Shown in pieces: positions 26,745 through 35,540 of a DNA stretch of 64,000 nucleotides. Made by a program: the position numbers and the translations under genes. The notes under the pieces are model-generated. The model saw nothing but the letters and a program-made list of their open reading frames with translations, searched no databases and was not told the origin of the DNA. Position 1 is the first letter of the stretch. The number at the start of each line of letters is the position of its first letter. Origin of the DNA: Pseudomonadota bacterium (GTDB lineage Bacteria > Pseudomonadota > Alphaproteobacteria > Rhizobiales > Tepidamorphaceae); NCBI GenBank assembly GCA_023458595.1, contig JAEWYT010000041.1, positions 37,262 through 101,261 of the forward strand, given 5' to 3'.

Positions 26745-27599
26745 CTACTCCGCGGCTTCCCGCGCGAGCATGCGCCCGCGCTTCGAGCCGGCGGGTCGCT
26801 TGCGAACGAGCCCGCCCAGCGCGACCGCAAGGCCGGTCGCGCCGACCCACCAGGCCGGGCGGACGGTGTAGCTGAAGTCGAAGTTCGCCAGGAATATCCG
26901 CGCCGGGTCCACCCCGGTCGTGAGCGCGTACCAGAGCGTCTCGACCGCCATCGTCGCCGCCGTCGCCGCGACGGCCGCCAGCGCCAGGTTGAGGGCGCTG
27001 AGCGCGATCCCCCGCCTGTGCATGCCCCGATAGATCATCAGCAGCATGAACAGGCCCGCCATCAGCGTCGCCTGCGTGACGTCGATCTTCGATTGCAGGA
27101 AGAAGTGGACGATCGCCAGCACGGCGATCGCGTAGACGATCCTGTGCAGCCGCTGCCACGTGCCGCCGAGGCGCCGGATCGCCGCGTCGGTGGACGTCGC
27201 CCCGAGCGCGACCAGGCCGAGCAGTGCCGTAAAGCCGATCGTCAGGTAGATGCGCAGCGCGATCTCGGAGGCGACGTGGGCAAGCGCGAACTTCTGGTCG
27301 ACCACGTAGAGCCCGAGATGGATCGCCGCGTAGGCGAGCGCCGTCAGCCCGAGCAGGCGGCGCACCGCGATCAGCTTCGGCCAGTCGGCGATCCGCCGCA
27401 TCGGCGTCACCGCGAGCGTCAGGAGCAGGAAGCGGACAGCCCAGTCGCCGGTCTCGTGGATCGCGACCTCGAGCGGCTTCGGCCCGGCCGTGCCGAGCCA
27501 CAGCGACGCCGCGAGTATCGCGCCGGGCACGAAGGCGGCGATGAAAACGACGAGCTTGAGCGGCGAAATGCGGCCCGATCGGTCGGTCCAGGGCGTCAT
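26745..27599 (-). CDS. msrQ: MsrQ-like heme-binding membrane protein (ferric reductase-like domain)
   Basis: The product is 284 residues from the ATG at 27597-27599, which has AAAGGAG upstream. About six membrane segments are seen. The conserved His residues of the MsrQ/YedZ family appear in AAIHLGLY, LHRIVYAIAVLAIVHFFLQSK and RRIADWPKLIAVRRLLGL. MsrQ passes electrons from the quinone pool or a flavin reductase to the periplasmic methionine sulfoxide reductase MsrP. The msrP gene, usually adjacent, is not in this window. A polar Arg/Lys-rich tail ends the protein. It is convergent with pcaF. Confidence 0.85.
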   Translation of the reverse strand: MTPWTDRSGRISPLKLVVFIAAFVPGAILAASLWLGTAGPKPLEVAIHETGDWAVRFLLLTLAVTPMRRIADWPKLIAVRRLLGLTALAYAAIHLGLYVVDQKFALAHVASEIALRIYLTIGFTALLGLVALGATSTDAAIRRLGGTWQRLHRIVYAIAVLAIVHFFLQSKIDVTQATLMAGLFMLLMIYRGMHRRGIALSALNLALAAVAATAATMAVETLWYALTTGVDPARIFLANFDFSYTVRPAWWVGATGLAVALGGLVRKRPAGSKRGRMLAREAAE

Positions 27600-27702
27600 A
27601 AAGGCTCCTTTCGGAGCCATATCTAGCGACGGAATGCCGAACAGCGCATCACGAACGCGCCGTTCGCGATCATTTTCCCGCGAGAAGACCGGTGAGCGCG
27701 CC

Positions 27703-28407
27703 TCAGCCGGCCGCCGCGGCGCGCTGGTTGTGCAGCCGGCGCATCAGATCCTTGGCGGTCTCGACCGTAACGGCAGCGTCGCGGCAGTAGGCATCCGCCC
27801 CGACGGCCTTGCCGAACTCCTCGTTGAGCGGCGCCCCGCCGACGAGCACGATGAACTTGTCGCGGATGCCCTTCTCCTTGAGCGTGTCGATGACGACCTT
27901 CATGTAGGGCATCGTGGTCGTCAGCAGCGCCGACATGCCGAGGATGTCGGGCTGATGCTCCTCGATCGCCTCGAGGTACTTCTCGACCGCGTTGTTGATG
28001 CCGATGTCGATCACCTCGAAGCCGGCACCTTCCATCATCATGCCGACGAGGTTCTTGCCGATGTCGTGGATATCGCCCTTGACGGTGCCGATCACCATCT
28101 TGCCGACCTTCGGCGCGCCGGTCTCGGCGAGCAGGGGTCTGAGGATCGCCATGCCCGCCTTCATGGCGTTCGCCGACAGGAGCACCTCGGGGACGAAGAG
28201 AATGCCGTCGCGGAAGTCCTCGCCGACGATGCGCATGCCCTCGACGAGCGCCTTCGTCAGCACGTCGTAGGGTACCCAGCCGCGTCCCAGCAGGATGTTG
28301 ACGCCGTCCTCGATCTCCTCCTTGAGGCCGTCGTAGAGGTCGTCGTGCATCTGCTGGACGAGGTCGTCGTCCGAGAGGGCGGAAAGATCGATATCGTCGT
28401 CCGACAT
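27703..28407 (-). CDS. Corrinoid (methylcobamide) protein, MttC-like
   Basis: The product is 234 residues from the ATG at 28405-28407, with GGAG 9 bases upstream. An N-terminal helical cap domain (about 15-95) is followed by a Rossmann B12-binding domain with GTVKGDIHDIGKNLVG; His114 of the DxHxxG motif is the lower cobalt ligand. GMSALLTTTMPYM and VLVGGAPLNEEFGKAVGADAY complete the B12 fold. It shuttles methyl groups from an MttB-type methyltransferase to the methyltetrahydrofolate methyltransferase. The first ~35 residues are remarkably acidic (DDD at 3-5 and 13-15, DD at 22-23). It diverges from the mttB homologue. Confidence 0.93.
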   Translation of the reverse strand: MSDDDIDLSALSDDDLVQQMHDDLYDGLKEEIEDGVNILLGRGWVPYDVLTKALVEGMRIVGEDFRDGILFVPEVLLSANAMKAGMAILRPLLAETGAPKVGKMVIGTVKGDIHDIGKNLVGMMMEGAGFEVIDIGINNAVEKYLEAIEEHQPDILGMSALLTTTMPYMKVVIDTLKEKGIRDKFIVLVGGAPLNEEFGKAVGADAYCRDAAVTVETAKDLMRRLHNQRAAAAG

Positions 28408-28666
28408 GCGCGTTGTCTCCGGCGCGTAAAGCCCGGCCATGAAGCCGTTCGGCGAATTATTCGGCACCTTATTGCCAATTCGTTTCCTGGAACCGACTTC
28501 CGGGGTCGCAATTGCGACGGGGCAGTCGCCCGCGACGCCGGTGGGGATGTTCCCAACACGTCGCGCCCATGACGCAGCCGGGATAAGGCGGACCGGTTCG
28601 ACGCGTTAGCATTTCCGAAGAATGCGAATAGTCCGGCGCCGACCGCGCCGAAGGCACGAGGATCCC
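28408..28666. promoter_or_regulatory. Divergent control region of the corrinoid protein and MttB genes
   Basis: This 259-base gap carries the 14-base perfect palindrome GTCGCAATTGCGAC at 28505-28518. It is the fullest version of the motif shared by five one-carbon control regions in the window, and the best candidate operator for a regulator of the methyltransferase system. Confidence 0.5.
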
Positions 28667-30217
28667 ATGAGCGACGTCCAGGACGAGGTGCGCGGCCGCC
28701 GGCGCGGTGGCGGCGCCGAGGCGCGGCGCGAGCGCAGGCGCGGCAGCGGACATCAGACGCTGCGCTACATCACCCGCAAGGTTCCGCTCTACGAGGTGCT
28801 GACCGAGGAGGGACTGTCGCTGATCGAGGCGAACACCGATACCGTTCTGCAGGAGATCGGCATCGAGTTCCGCGACGACGCGGAGGCGCTGACGCTCTGG
28901 AAGGAGGCTGGTGCCGACGTCAAGGGCGCGCGCGTGCGCTTCCCCAAGGGGCTGTGCCGGGAACTGCTGAAGACCGCGCCCTCGGCCTTCACCCAGGCCG
29001 CCCGCAATCCCGAGCGCTCGGTCCGGATCGGCGCCGACGCGACGGTGTTCGCCCCGGTCTACGGGCCGCCCTTCATCCGCAACCTCGACGAGGGCCGCCG
29101 CTACGCGACCATCGAGGACTTCCGCAACTTCGTGAAGCTCGCCTATGTCGCGCCCGCTATCCACCATTCCGGCGGCACCGTCTGCGAGCCCGTCGACCTG
29201 CCCGTGAACAAGCGGCATCTCGACATGGTCTACAGCCACATCCGCTATTCCGATAAGCCCTTCATGGGCTCGGTGACGCATCCCGAGCGGGCGGCGGATT
29301 CGGTCGCGATGGCGAAGCTCGTCTTCGGCGAGGAGTTCGTCGAGAACAACTGCGTGATGATCAACCTGATCAACGCCAATTCGCCGATGGTTTTCGACGA
29401 GACCATGCTCGGCGCGCTGAAGGTCTACGCCCGCGCCGGCCAGGCGACGATCGTCACGCCCTTCATCCTCGCCGGCGCCATGTCGCCGGTCACCGTCGCC
29501 GGCACGCTGACGCAGGTGCTTGCCGAGGTTCTGGCGGGGGCGGCTTTCACCCAGCTCATCCGCCCCGGCGCGCCGGTCGTCTTCGGCTGCTTCGCCTCGT
29601 CGATCTCGATGCAGTCCGGCGCCCCGACCTTCGGCACGCCGGAGCCGACGCTCGTCTCCTACGGCGCCGCCCAGCTCGCCCGCCGCCTCGGCATCCCGTT
29701 CCGTACGGGCGGCTCGCTGTGCGGCTCGAAGATCGCCGACGCCCAGGCTGCCTACGAGAGCGCCAATACCCTGAACTCGACCGTGCTTGCCGGCACCAAC
29801 TTCGTCCTCCACGCCGCCGGCTGGCTCGAGGGCGGCCTTGCGGCGGGCTACGAGAAGTTCGTCATGGATTGCGACCAGCTCGCCATGCAGCAGCGCTTCT
29901 GCGAGGGCGTGGACCTGTCGGAGAACGGCCAGGCGATGGATGCGATCCGCGAGGTCGGTCCCGGCAGCCACTATCTCGGCTGCGCCCATACCCAGGCCAA
30001 TTTCGAGACCGCCTTCTACCGCTCGACGATCGCCGACAACAATTCCTTCGAGCAGTGGTTGGCCGAGGGCGAGAAGCGCGCCGACGAGCGCGCCAACGCG
30101 CTGTGGAAGAAGTGGCTCGCCGAATACGAAGCCCCGCCCATCGATCCCGGCGTCGACGAGGCGCTGAACACGTTCATCGCCGGGAAGAAGGCCTCGATGC
30201 CCGACGCGTTCGCGTGA
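28667..30217 (+). CDS. MttB-family corrinoid-dependent methyltransferase (non-pyrrolysine)
   Basis: The product is 516 residues from the ATG at 28667, with GAGGA upstream. The MttB barrel runs from about 40 to the end; landmarks are VPLYEVLTEEGLSLIE, NAMed-family block SAFTQAARNPERSVRIG, and CGSKIADAQAAYESANTLNS. There is no in-frame amber codon, so it lacks pyrrolysine. Non-pyrrolysine MttB homologues such as MtgB demethylate glycine betaine or related quaternary amines onto a corrinoid protein. The divergent corrinoid gene supports that. The first ~35 residues form a basic RG-rich tail (GRRRGGGAEARRERRRGSG). Glycine betaine is the favoured substrate given the DMG and sarcosine enzymes nearby; proline betaine or carnitine are alternatives. 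Confidence 0.88.
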   Translation: MSDVQDEVRGRRRGGGAEARRERRRGSGHQTLRYITRKVPLYEVLTEEGLSLIEANTDTVLQEIGIEFRDDAEALTLWKEAGADVKGARVRFPKGLCRELLKTAPSAFTQAARNPERSVRIGADATVFAPVYGPPFIRNLDEGRRYATIEDFRNFVKLAYVAPAIHHSGGTVCEPVDLPVNKRHLDMVYSHIRYSDKPFMGSVTHPERAADSVAMAKLVFGEEFVENNCVMINLINANSPMVFDETMLGALKVYARAGQATIVTPFILAGAMSPVTVAGTLTQVLAEVLAGAAFTQLIRPGAPVVFGCFASSISMQSGAPTFGTPEPTLVSYGAAQLARRLGIPFRTGGSLCGSKIADAQAAYESANTLNSTVLAGTNFVLHAAGWLEGGLAAGYEKFVMDCDQLAMQQRFCEGVDLSENGQAMDAIREVGPGSHYLGCAHTQANFETAFYRSTIADNNSFEQWLAEGEKRADERANALWKKWLAEYEAPPIDPGVDEALNTFIAGKKASMPDAFA

Positions 30218-30324
30218 GGGCGCCGACACGAGAGATTGCTCCCGCCGTTGCCGTGCCGCCTTTGAGGCGCTAGGTCAACGGCGGGCGCTCTCCTGCGCCC
30301 GGCCAGCCAACGGAGCATCGCGCA

Positions 30325-31269
30325 ATGGAATACCGCAACCTCGGCCGATCCGGCCTGATCGTCTCGGCGGTCGGCATGGGCTGCAACAATTTCGGCGGGC
30401 GAGCGGACCCGGAAATGTCGGCCCGGGTGATCCACAAGGCGATCGACGTGGGCATAACGCTATTCGACACCGCCGACATCTACGCGGGCTACGGCATGTC
30501 CGAGCGGGTGATGGGCGAGGTGCTCGGCGACCGGCGCAAGGACATCGTGCTCGCCACGAAGTTCTCTGGTCCGATGGACGACACCGGCCGCCTGGCGGGC
30601 GCGTCGCGCCGCTACATCATGAGCGCCGTCGAGGCGAGCCTGACGCGCCTGAAGACCGACTGGATCGACCTCTACCAGCTCCACTTCCCCGATTCCCTGA
30701 CGCCGATCGAGGAGACGCTGCGGGCGCTGGACGATCTCGTGCGCCAGGGCAAGGTGCGCTACATCGGCTGTTCCAACCTGTCGGCCTGGCGCGTCGTCGA
30801 GGCGCTGTGGACGTCGAAGGCCCTGAATCTCGAATCCTTCGTGTTGGTGCAGGAGGAGTACAGCCTCGTCGTCCGCGACATCGAGCGCGACATGGTGCCG
30901 ATGGCAGAGGCCTACGGACTCGGCCTCCTGCCCTATTTCCCGCTGGCGAGCGGCCTGCTGACGGGCAAGTACAAGCCCGGCAAGCCGGCGCCCAGGGGAA
31001 CGCGATTCGACTCGACGCCGCGGCTCGCCGATCGCTACCGCACCGACCGCAACGTCGCACTGGTCAAGACCTTCGCCTCGATCGCCAGGAAGCACGACCT
31101 GACCTTGCTCGACCTCGCCTTCGGCTGGCTGCTGGCGCGGCCGCAGGTGTCGAGCGTCATCGCCGGGGCGACGAAGCCCGAGCAGGTGGAGCAGAACGTC
31201 GCCGCCGCGAGCCGGCCGGTCGGTCCGGAGGCGATCGCCGCGGTCGACGAGGCCTTCGCGGCGGCCTGA
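30325..31269 (+). CDS. Aldo/keto reductase
   Basis: The product is 314 residues with the (alpha/beta)8 AKR fold. FDTADIYAGYGMSE contains the catalytic Asp and Tyr, LATKF the Lys, and LYQLHFPD the His. GLLPYFPLASGLLTGKY and the C-terminal SSVIAGATKPEQVEQN bind NADPH. It would reduce or oxidise an aldehyde/alcohol pair; the substrate is not predictable. It follows the MttB gene by 107 bases and precedes the 4Fe-4S protein by 9 bases, so the pair is likely cotranscribed. Confidence 0.9.
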   Translation: MEYRNLGRSGLIVSAVGMGCNNFGGRADPEMSARVIHKAIDVGITLFDTADIYAGYGMSERVMGEVLGDRRKDIVLATKFSGPMDDTGRLAGASRRYIMSAVEASLTRLKTDWIDLYQLHFPDSLTPIEETLRALDDLVRQGKVRYIGCSNLSAWRVVEALWTSKALNLESFVLVQEEYSLVVRDIERDMVPMAEAYGLGLLPYFPLASGLLTGKYKPGKPAPRGTRFDSTPRLADRYRTDRNVALVKTFASIARKHDLTLLDLAFGWLLARPQVSSVIAGATKPEQVEQNVAAASRPVGPEAIAAVDEAFAAA

Positions 31270-31278
31270 GGAAGGGCG

Positions 31279-31962
31279 ATGGCGCAGCCGACCTGGCCCG
31301 CGCTGACGGAGGCCGTCGCCGCCCACGGTCTCGCCCTGCGCGGCGGATTTCACCCGTCTCCGGAGGACGCGGTTCCCGACGCCGGGCAGGGGAGGACCCG
31401 CACCCTGGTCCTGATCGGCAACATCGGGCCGGATCTCTGGCGCCATTTCGCCCCGAATATCGACGGTGGGGCCAACGCCCTCGACCGCTGGACGCAGGAG
31501 ACGATCGAGCCGATCGCGGACAATTTCGGCGCCCGCGCGGTCTTTCCCTTCGACAAGCCGCCGCAGCCGTTCCAGCGCTGGGCGATGCGGGCCGAGCCGG
31601 TGAAATCCTCCCCGCTCGGCATCCTCATGCATCCCGACCACGGCCTCTGGCATGCCTACCGCGCCGCGCTGCTGTTCGCCGATGAACTGGACCTGCCGGC
31701 CCGCGACGACCGGCCGAGCCCGTGTGAATCATGTTCTGAAAAGCCCTGCCTAAGTGCCTGTCCCGTCGGCGCCTTCACGGGTGAGCGCTACGACGTTCCA
31801 GCATGTGCCGGCTATCTGGCTTCACCGGCCGGAGCCGCCTGCCTCGACGGCGGCTGCCAGGCCCGCGGCGCCTGTCCCGTCGCCACCGACCGCCGCTACG
31901 GCCCCGACCAGATCCTGTTTCACATGGCGGCGTTCAAGCGGGCGGTGGTTCCGAGCAGTTAA
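31279..31962 (+). CDS. 4Fe-4S ferredoxin-like protein
   Basis: The product is 227 residues. The C-terminal half has two Cys clusters, CESCSEKPCLSACPVGAF and CAGYLASPAGAACLDGGCQARGACPVATDRRYGPDQILFHMAAF, enough for one or two 4Fe-4S centres in a QueG-like or bacterial ferredoxin arrangement. The N-terminal ~120 residues (LVLIGNIGPDLWRHFA) resemble the start of QueG-like proteins. Similar short proteins are usually annotated only as Fe-S proteins. It follows the aldo/keto reductase at 9 bases. The electron partner is unknown; a role in reducing the corrinoid activator would be speculation. Confidence 0.78.
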   Translation: MAQPTWPALTEAVAAHGLALRGGFHPSPEDAVPDAGQGRTRTLVLIGNIGPDLWRHFAPNIDGGANALDRWTQETIEPIADNFGARAVFPFDKPPQPFQRWAMRAEPVKSSPLGILMHPDHGLWHAYRAALLFADELDLPARDDRPSPCESCSEKPCLSACPVGAFTGERYDVPACAGYLASPAGAACLDGGCQARGACPVATDRRYGPDQILFHMAAFKRAVVPSS

Positions 31963-32010
31963 AATTACTATATTAATAGGAGCAATCTGATATTGAACCG
32001 GTAGGTTTGG

Positions 32011-32838
32011 TTGTCAAATATTATTCGACCGACAAAACAACGGAGATTTCAAGATCCGTATATTGAACCGGTTTATGGCAAGCGGGGGCCGTGCGCGCTT
32101 TGCAAAAATTACTCTGACTTAACAGAAGATCATATACCGCCAGAATCTTTGGGTAATTTTGATCGGTGGTTAGCTAATAGTTATTTAGTATCTTCTTCAG
32201 CAAATCCTGAGCTCTACGTAGGTCGGCAGTTTCGCGGGGGCGTTCGATTTAGAACCCTTTGCGCAGATTGCAATAATAGCCTTGGCGGGCGTGAAGATAG
32301 AGCATTGGCCGATTTCCATTGGAAGGTAAGGAGGCAATTAGAATCCACAATAATTGTCGACGGGACGATTCGCATATCGGCGAAGCCGAATCTAATTTAT
32401 AGATGCGTATTGGCTCATTTGGTCGCTGCGAACGAAAGCGGCGTACCCACACAATTCGATACAGAAGTAAGAGATTTATTTTTTAGAAGAAAACCCTTAT
32501 CGTTCAGTTCATGGAATCTATTTTACTGGATTTATATCAGAAAAGAAATTTTTGTAATGAGAAACGCTTATAGAACTTCCTTTTTACCAAGAGTAGAATT
32601 AAATCCAACTCAGATAATGAAAATATATCCTCTTGCTTTCATGCTGACCCAAAGGACTTGGTTCTACGGAGTTCCCAATATGAGGCAATTCCTCAGGCCT
32701 GACGATGATGAAGAGGGTGAATTGCCAGTTCAATTCGATAGATGGGATACGAGTCCGGTATGGCCCATTGTTGCCGAGAATAATGGGGCCATTTTCCTAG
32801 CCGGCAGCTCTTTCGGTTTCGTCGCTTCAAGAGGCTGA
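32011..32838 (+). CDS. HNH-like endonuclease domain protein on an AT-rich island
   Basis: The product is 275 residues from a TTG at 32011; an in-frame TAG lies at 32002-32004 and no upstream ATG exists. The N-terminus has the HNH-type pattern CALCKNYSDLTEDHIPPESLG followed by TLCADCNNSLGG, that is, CxxC, (E/D)HIPP and CxxCN with a zinc-binding look. The remaining ~190 residues are not recognised and contain aromatic-rich stretches (SSWNLFYWIYIRKEIF). The gene is far richer in A and T than everything around it and uses AGA, AAA and TTA codons freely, which points to recent transfer. No mobility gene is attached. Confidence 0.75.
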   Translation: MSNIIRPTKQRRFQDPYIEPVYGKRGPCALCKNYSDLTEDHIPPESLGNFDRWLANSYLVSSSANPELYVGRQFRGGVRFRTLCADCNNSLGGREDRALADFHWKVRRQLESTIIVDGTIRISAKPNLIYRCVLAHLVAANESGVPTQFDTEVRDLFFRRKPLSFSSWNLFYWIYIRKEIFVMRNAYRTSFLPRVELNPTQIMKIYPLAFMLTQRTWFYGVPNMRQFLRPDDDEEGELPVQFDRWDTSPVWPIVAENNGAIFLAGSSFGFVASRG

Positions 32839-32845
32839 TAAGTTC

Positions 32846-35278
32846 TCACCCCCGCATCCGTGCCCCTTCCGGATCGAACAGCGGTTCGTGCTGGATCTTC
32901 GCCGGGCGGCGGTCGCCGATGATCTCGATCTCGAAGCCGCCGCCCCCGCCGTTGGCGAGTTCCGACGGGATGTAGCCCTGCGCCAGCGAGGCCTCGACGT
33001 AGTGGGCGTAGCCGCCCGACGTCACCCAGCCGACCACCTTGCCGTCGTGCCAGATGGGCTCGTCGCCGATTACGTCGGCGTTGTCCGCTTCGACGACGAA
33101 GGTCACGCGCTTCAGCTTCGGCCCGTCGGCGTGCTCCTTCGCCGCCTGCTCGCGGCCGACGAAGTCGTTCTTGGAGAGGTCGACGAAGCGCTCGACGCTC
33201 GCCTCGAACGGACCGTAGATCGGACGGAGCTCGCGGTACCAGGTCGGGAAGTTCTTTTCCAGACGCATCGACAGGAGCGCCCGCATGCCGAAGTTGACGA
33301 TGCCGAACTCGGCGCCCGCCTCCATGATTTTTGCATAGAGCCGCCGCTCGTATTCGGGCGCCACCCAGATCTCGTAGCCGAGGTCGCCGGTATAGGTGAT
33401 GCGGCCGATCTTCGCCGGCACCGAGGCGATGTCCATCTCCCGGAACGCCATGAACGGGAAGGCCTTGGACGAAACGTCCTCGTCGGTCAGCTTCGCGAGC
33501 ACGTCGCGCGCCTTCGGGCCTGCGATCGACAGGCCGACGAGCCTCATGCCGAGCGCCTCGATCCTCACCGAGCCGTCGCCGGGCAGGTGCTTCTCGAACC
33601 AGCGCATGTGGTGGACCTGCGCCTGGCTGGAGCCGAACATGTAGAATTTGTCGTCCGACACCTTGGCGATGGTGAAGTCGCCGATCAGCTTGCCGTCGTC
33701 GTTCAGCATCGGGGTGAGCACGATGCGCCCGGTGCGCGGCATCTTGTTGGTCATCAGCCGCGACAGCCAGGCTTCCGCGCCGGAGCCGGTGATCTCGTAC
33801 TTGGCGAAGTTCGCGATCTCGGTGATGCCGACGCCTTCGCGCACGGCCTTCACCTCGGCCTTCACGTGCTCGAAGTCGTTGGAGCGGCGGAACGAGACGA
33901 TGTCCTTCGGCTCGACGCCCTCCGGCGCGAACCACAGCGGCGTCTCCAGGCCCCAGGAATCGCCCATGACCGCGCCCTGCGCGACCATCCTGTCGTAGAG
34001 CGCGGTCGTCTGGATCGGCCGGGCGGCGGGCAGCTCCTCGTTCGGGAAGCGGATCGAGAAGCGGCGCGAATAGTTCTCCTTCACCTTGGCGTTGGTGTAG
34101 CCGAGCGTCGCCCAGTCGCCGAAACGGGCGACGTCCATCGCCCAGACGTCGAAGCCCGGGTCGCCGTTCACCATCCAGTTCGACAGTGCGAGGCCGACGC
34201 CGCCGCCCTGGCTGAAACCGGCCATGACGGCGCAGGCGCACCAGAAGTTTCTGAGGCCCCTGACCGGGCCGACCAGCGGGTTGCCGTCGGGGGCGAAGGT
34301 GAAGGGGCCGTTGATGATCTGCTTGATGCCGGCCCTCTCGAAGGCGGGGAAATGGGCAAATCCGACTTCCAGCGACGGTGCGATGCGATCCAGATCCGGC
34401 ACCAGTAATTCCTGGCCGAAGCCCCACGGCGCCTCGCGCGGCGACCACGGCCGGCAGGCCTTCTCGTAGGTGCCCATCAGCATGCCGCCACGCTCCTGGC
34501 GGATGTAGATCTCGCCCTCGAAGTCGATGGCGTGCACCACCTCCTTGCCGGTTTCCTTGTTAATCTCGGCGACCTCGGGCATGTCCTCGGTCAGCACGTA
34601 CATGTGCTCCATCGCGAGCACTGGCAGCTCCAGCCCGACCATCCGGCCGACCTCGCGCGCCCACAGGCCGCCGCAGTTAACGACGTGATCGGCCTGGACG
34701 GTGCCCTGCTCGGTGACGACGGTCCACGTGCCGTCCGCGTTCTGGGTGAGATCGGTGACGCGGTTCCTGAGCACGATCTCGGCGCCGCCGATCCGGGCGG
34801 ATTTCGCGTAGGCATGGGTCGTGCCCGAGGGATCGAGATGGCCTTCGATAGGGTCCCAGAGCGCGCCGACGAAGTGGCTCTCGTCGATCAGCGGCAGCAG
34901 CTCCTTCGCTTCCTTCGACGAGATGATGTCGAGCTCCATGCCGAGATAGCGCCCGCGGGCCTTCGCCATCTTCAGCCATTCCAGCCGTTCCTTGTTGCCG
35001 GCGAGCTGCAGGCCGCCGGTCAGGTGCAGGCCGCAGGACTGGCCGGAGATCTTCTCGATCTCCTCGTAGAGGCCGATCGTGTAGGCCTGCAGCTTGGCGA
35101 CGTTCGGATCGCCGTTGAGCGTGTGGAACCCCCCGGCGGCGTGCCAGGTCGAGCCGGAGGTCAGCTCCGAGCGCTCGATCAGCATCACGTCCTTCCAGCC
35201 GGCCTTGGTCAGGTGGTACAGCACGCTGCACCCGACGACCCCACCGCCGATCACGACGGCCTGCGCGTGGCTCTTCAT
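32846..35278 (-). CDS. Second FAD-GcvT demethylating dehydrogenase (DMGDH/sarcosine dehydrogenase-like)
   Basis: The product is 810 residues. The FAD domain opens with VVIGGGVVGCSVLYHL and carries TSGSTWHAAGG with His46 at the usual covalent FAD site. GcvT THF-binding and C-terminal domains fill about 420-810 (YTGDLGYEIWVAPEYERR, SKNDFVGREQAAKEH, GWVTSGGYAHYVEASLAQGYIP). It oxidises an N-methyl amine and forms methylene-THF. Around the substrate side it differs from the paralogue at 10022 (GGFHTLNGDPNVAKLQ against GLLPLFNLSYSVGQIH), so the two probably prefer different amines. It is convergent with the HNH gene and lies downstream of the second MttB homologue. Confidence 0.85.
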   Translation of the reverse strand: MKSHAQAVVIGGGVVGCSVLYHLTKAGWKDVMLIERSELTSGSTWHAAGGFHTLNGDPNVAKLQAYTIGLYEEIEKISGQSCGLHLTGGLQLAGNKERLEWLKMAKARGRYLGMELDIISSKEAKELLPLIDESHFVGALWDPIEGHLDPSGTTHAYAKSARIGGAEIVLRNRVTDLTQNADGTWTVVTEQGTVQADHVVNCGGLWAREVGRMVGLELPVLAMEHMYVLTEDMPEVAEINKETGKEVVHAIDFEGEIYIRQERGGMLMGTYEKACRPWSPREAPWGFGQELLVPDLDRIAPSLEVGFAHFPAFERAGIKQIINGPFTFAPDGNPLVGPVRGLRNFWCACAVMAGFSQGGGVGLALSNWMVNGDPGFDVWAMDVARFGDWATLGYTNAKVKENYSRRFSIRFPNEELPAARPIQTTALYDRMVAQGAVMGDSWGLETPLWFAPEGVEPKDIVSFRRSNDFEHVKAEVKAVREGVGITEIANFAKYEITGSGAEAWLSRLMTNKMPRTGRIVLTPMLNDDGKLIGDFTIAKVSDDKFYMFGSSQAQVHHMRWFEKHLPGDGSVRIEALGMRLVGLSIAGPKARDVLAKLTDEDVSSKAFPFMAFREMDIASVPAKIGRITYTGDLGYEIWVAPEYERRLYAKIMEAGAEFGIVNFGMRALLSMRLEKNFPTWYRELRPIYGPFEASVERFVDLSKNDFVGREQAAKEHADGPKLKRVTFVVEADNADVIGDEPIWHDGKVVGWVTSGGYAHYVEASLAQGYIPSELANGGGGGFEIEIIGDRRPAKIQHEPLFDPEGARMRG

Positions 35279-35319
35279 CCGCTCTTGTTCCTTCTGGATA
35301 TGGACAGACTACCCTTCGT

Positions 35320-35416
35320 CATGGCCGGGCCTGTCCCGGCCATCCACGGTTTCGTTTCCTGCCGCCGCTCGTGAATGCCGGGAAGTAGCCCGGATGAAGC
35401 GCAGCGCAATCCGGGC
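35320..35416. repeat. Extragenic palindromes between the MttB homologue and FAD-GcvT gene
   Basis: At 35320-35349 lies a copy of the ATGGCCGGG-CCTGT-CCCGGCCATCCACGG family. At 35388-35416 GCCCGGAT and ATCCGGGC flank GAAGCGCAGCGCA, a widespread proteobacterial REP type. The whole gap 35279-35540 holds no gene. Confidence 0.8.
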
Positions 35417-35540
35417 AGGCTCCTGTCCGGCCGGCGACGTTTCTCCCGCTTTGCGCCTGCGGCTCCATGCGGGCTGCGCCCCCACGGCGAGGAGGAGCCA
35501 TCGCACGGGATTGTCGCGAACGGGATACGCAAGGCCGCCC

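Noticed and set aside
28667..30217. Pyrrolysine (in-frame amber) in the MttB homologues
   Set aside because: Both MttB-type frames (28667-30217 and 35541-37106) are open throughout with no internal stop, so they are the non-pyrrolysine type.
31991..32072. TATTGAACCGGT direct repeat as an attachment site for an inserted element
   Set aside because: The two copies are only 70 bases apart, one lies inside the HNH coding sequence, and no copy was seen at the far end of the AT-rich segment, so it does not bracket the island.
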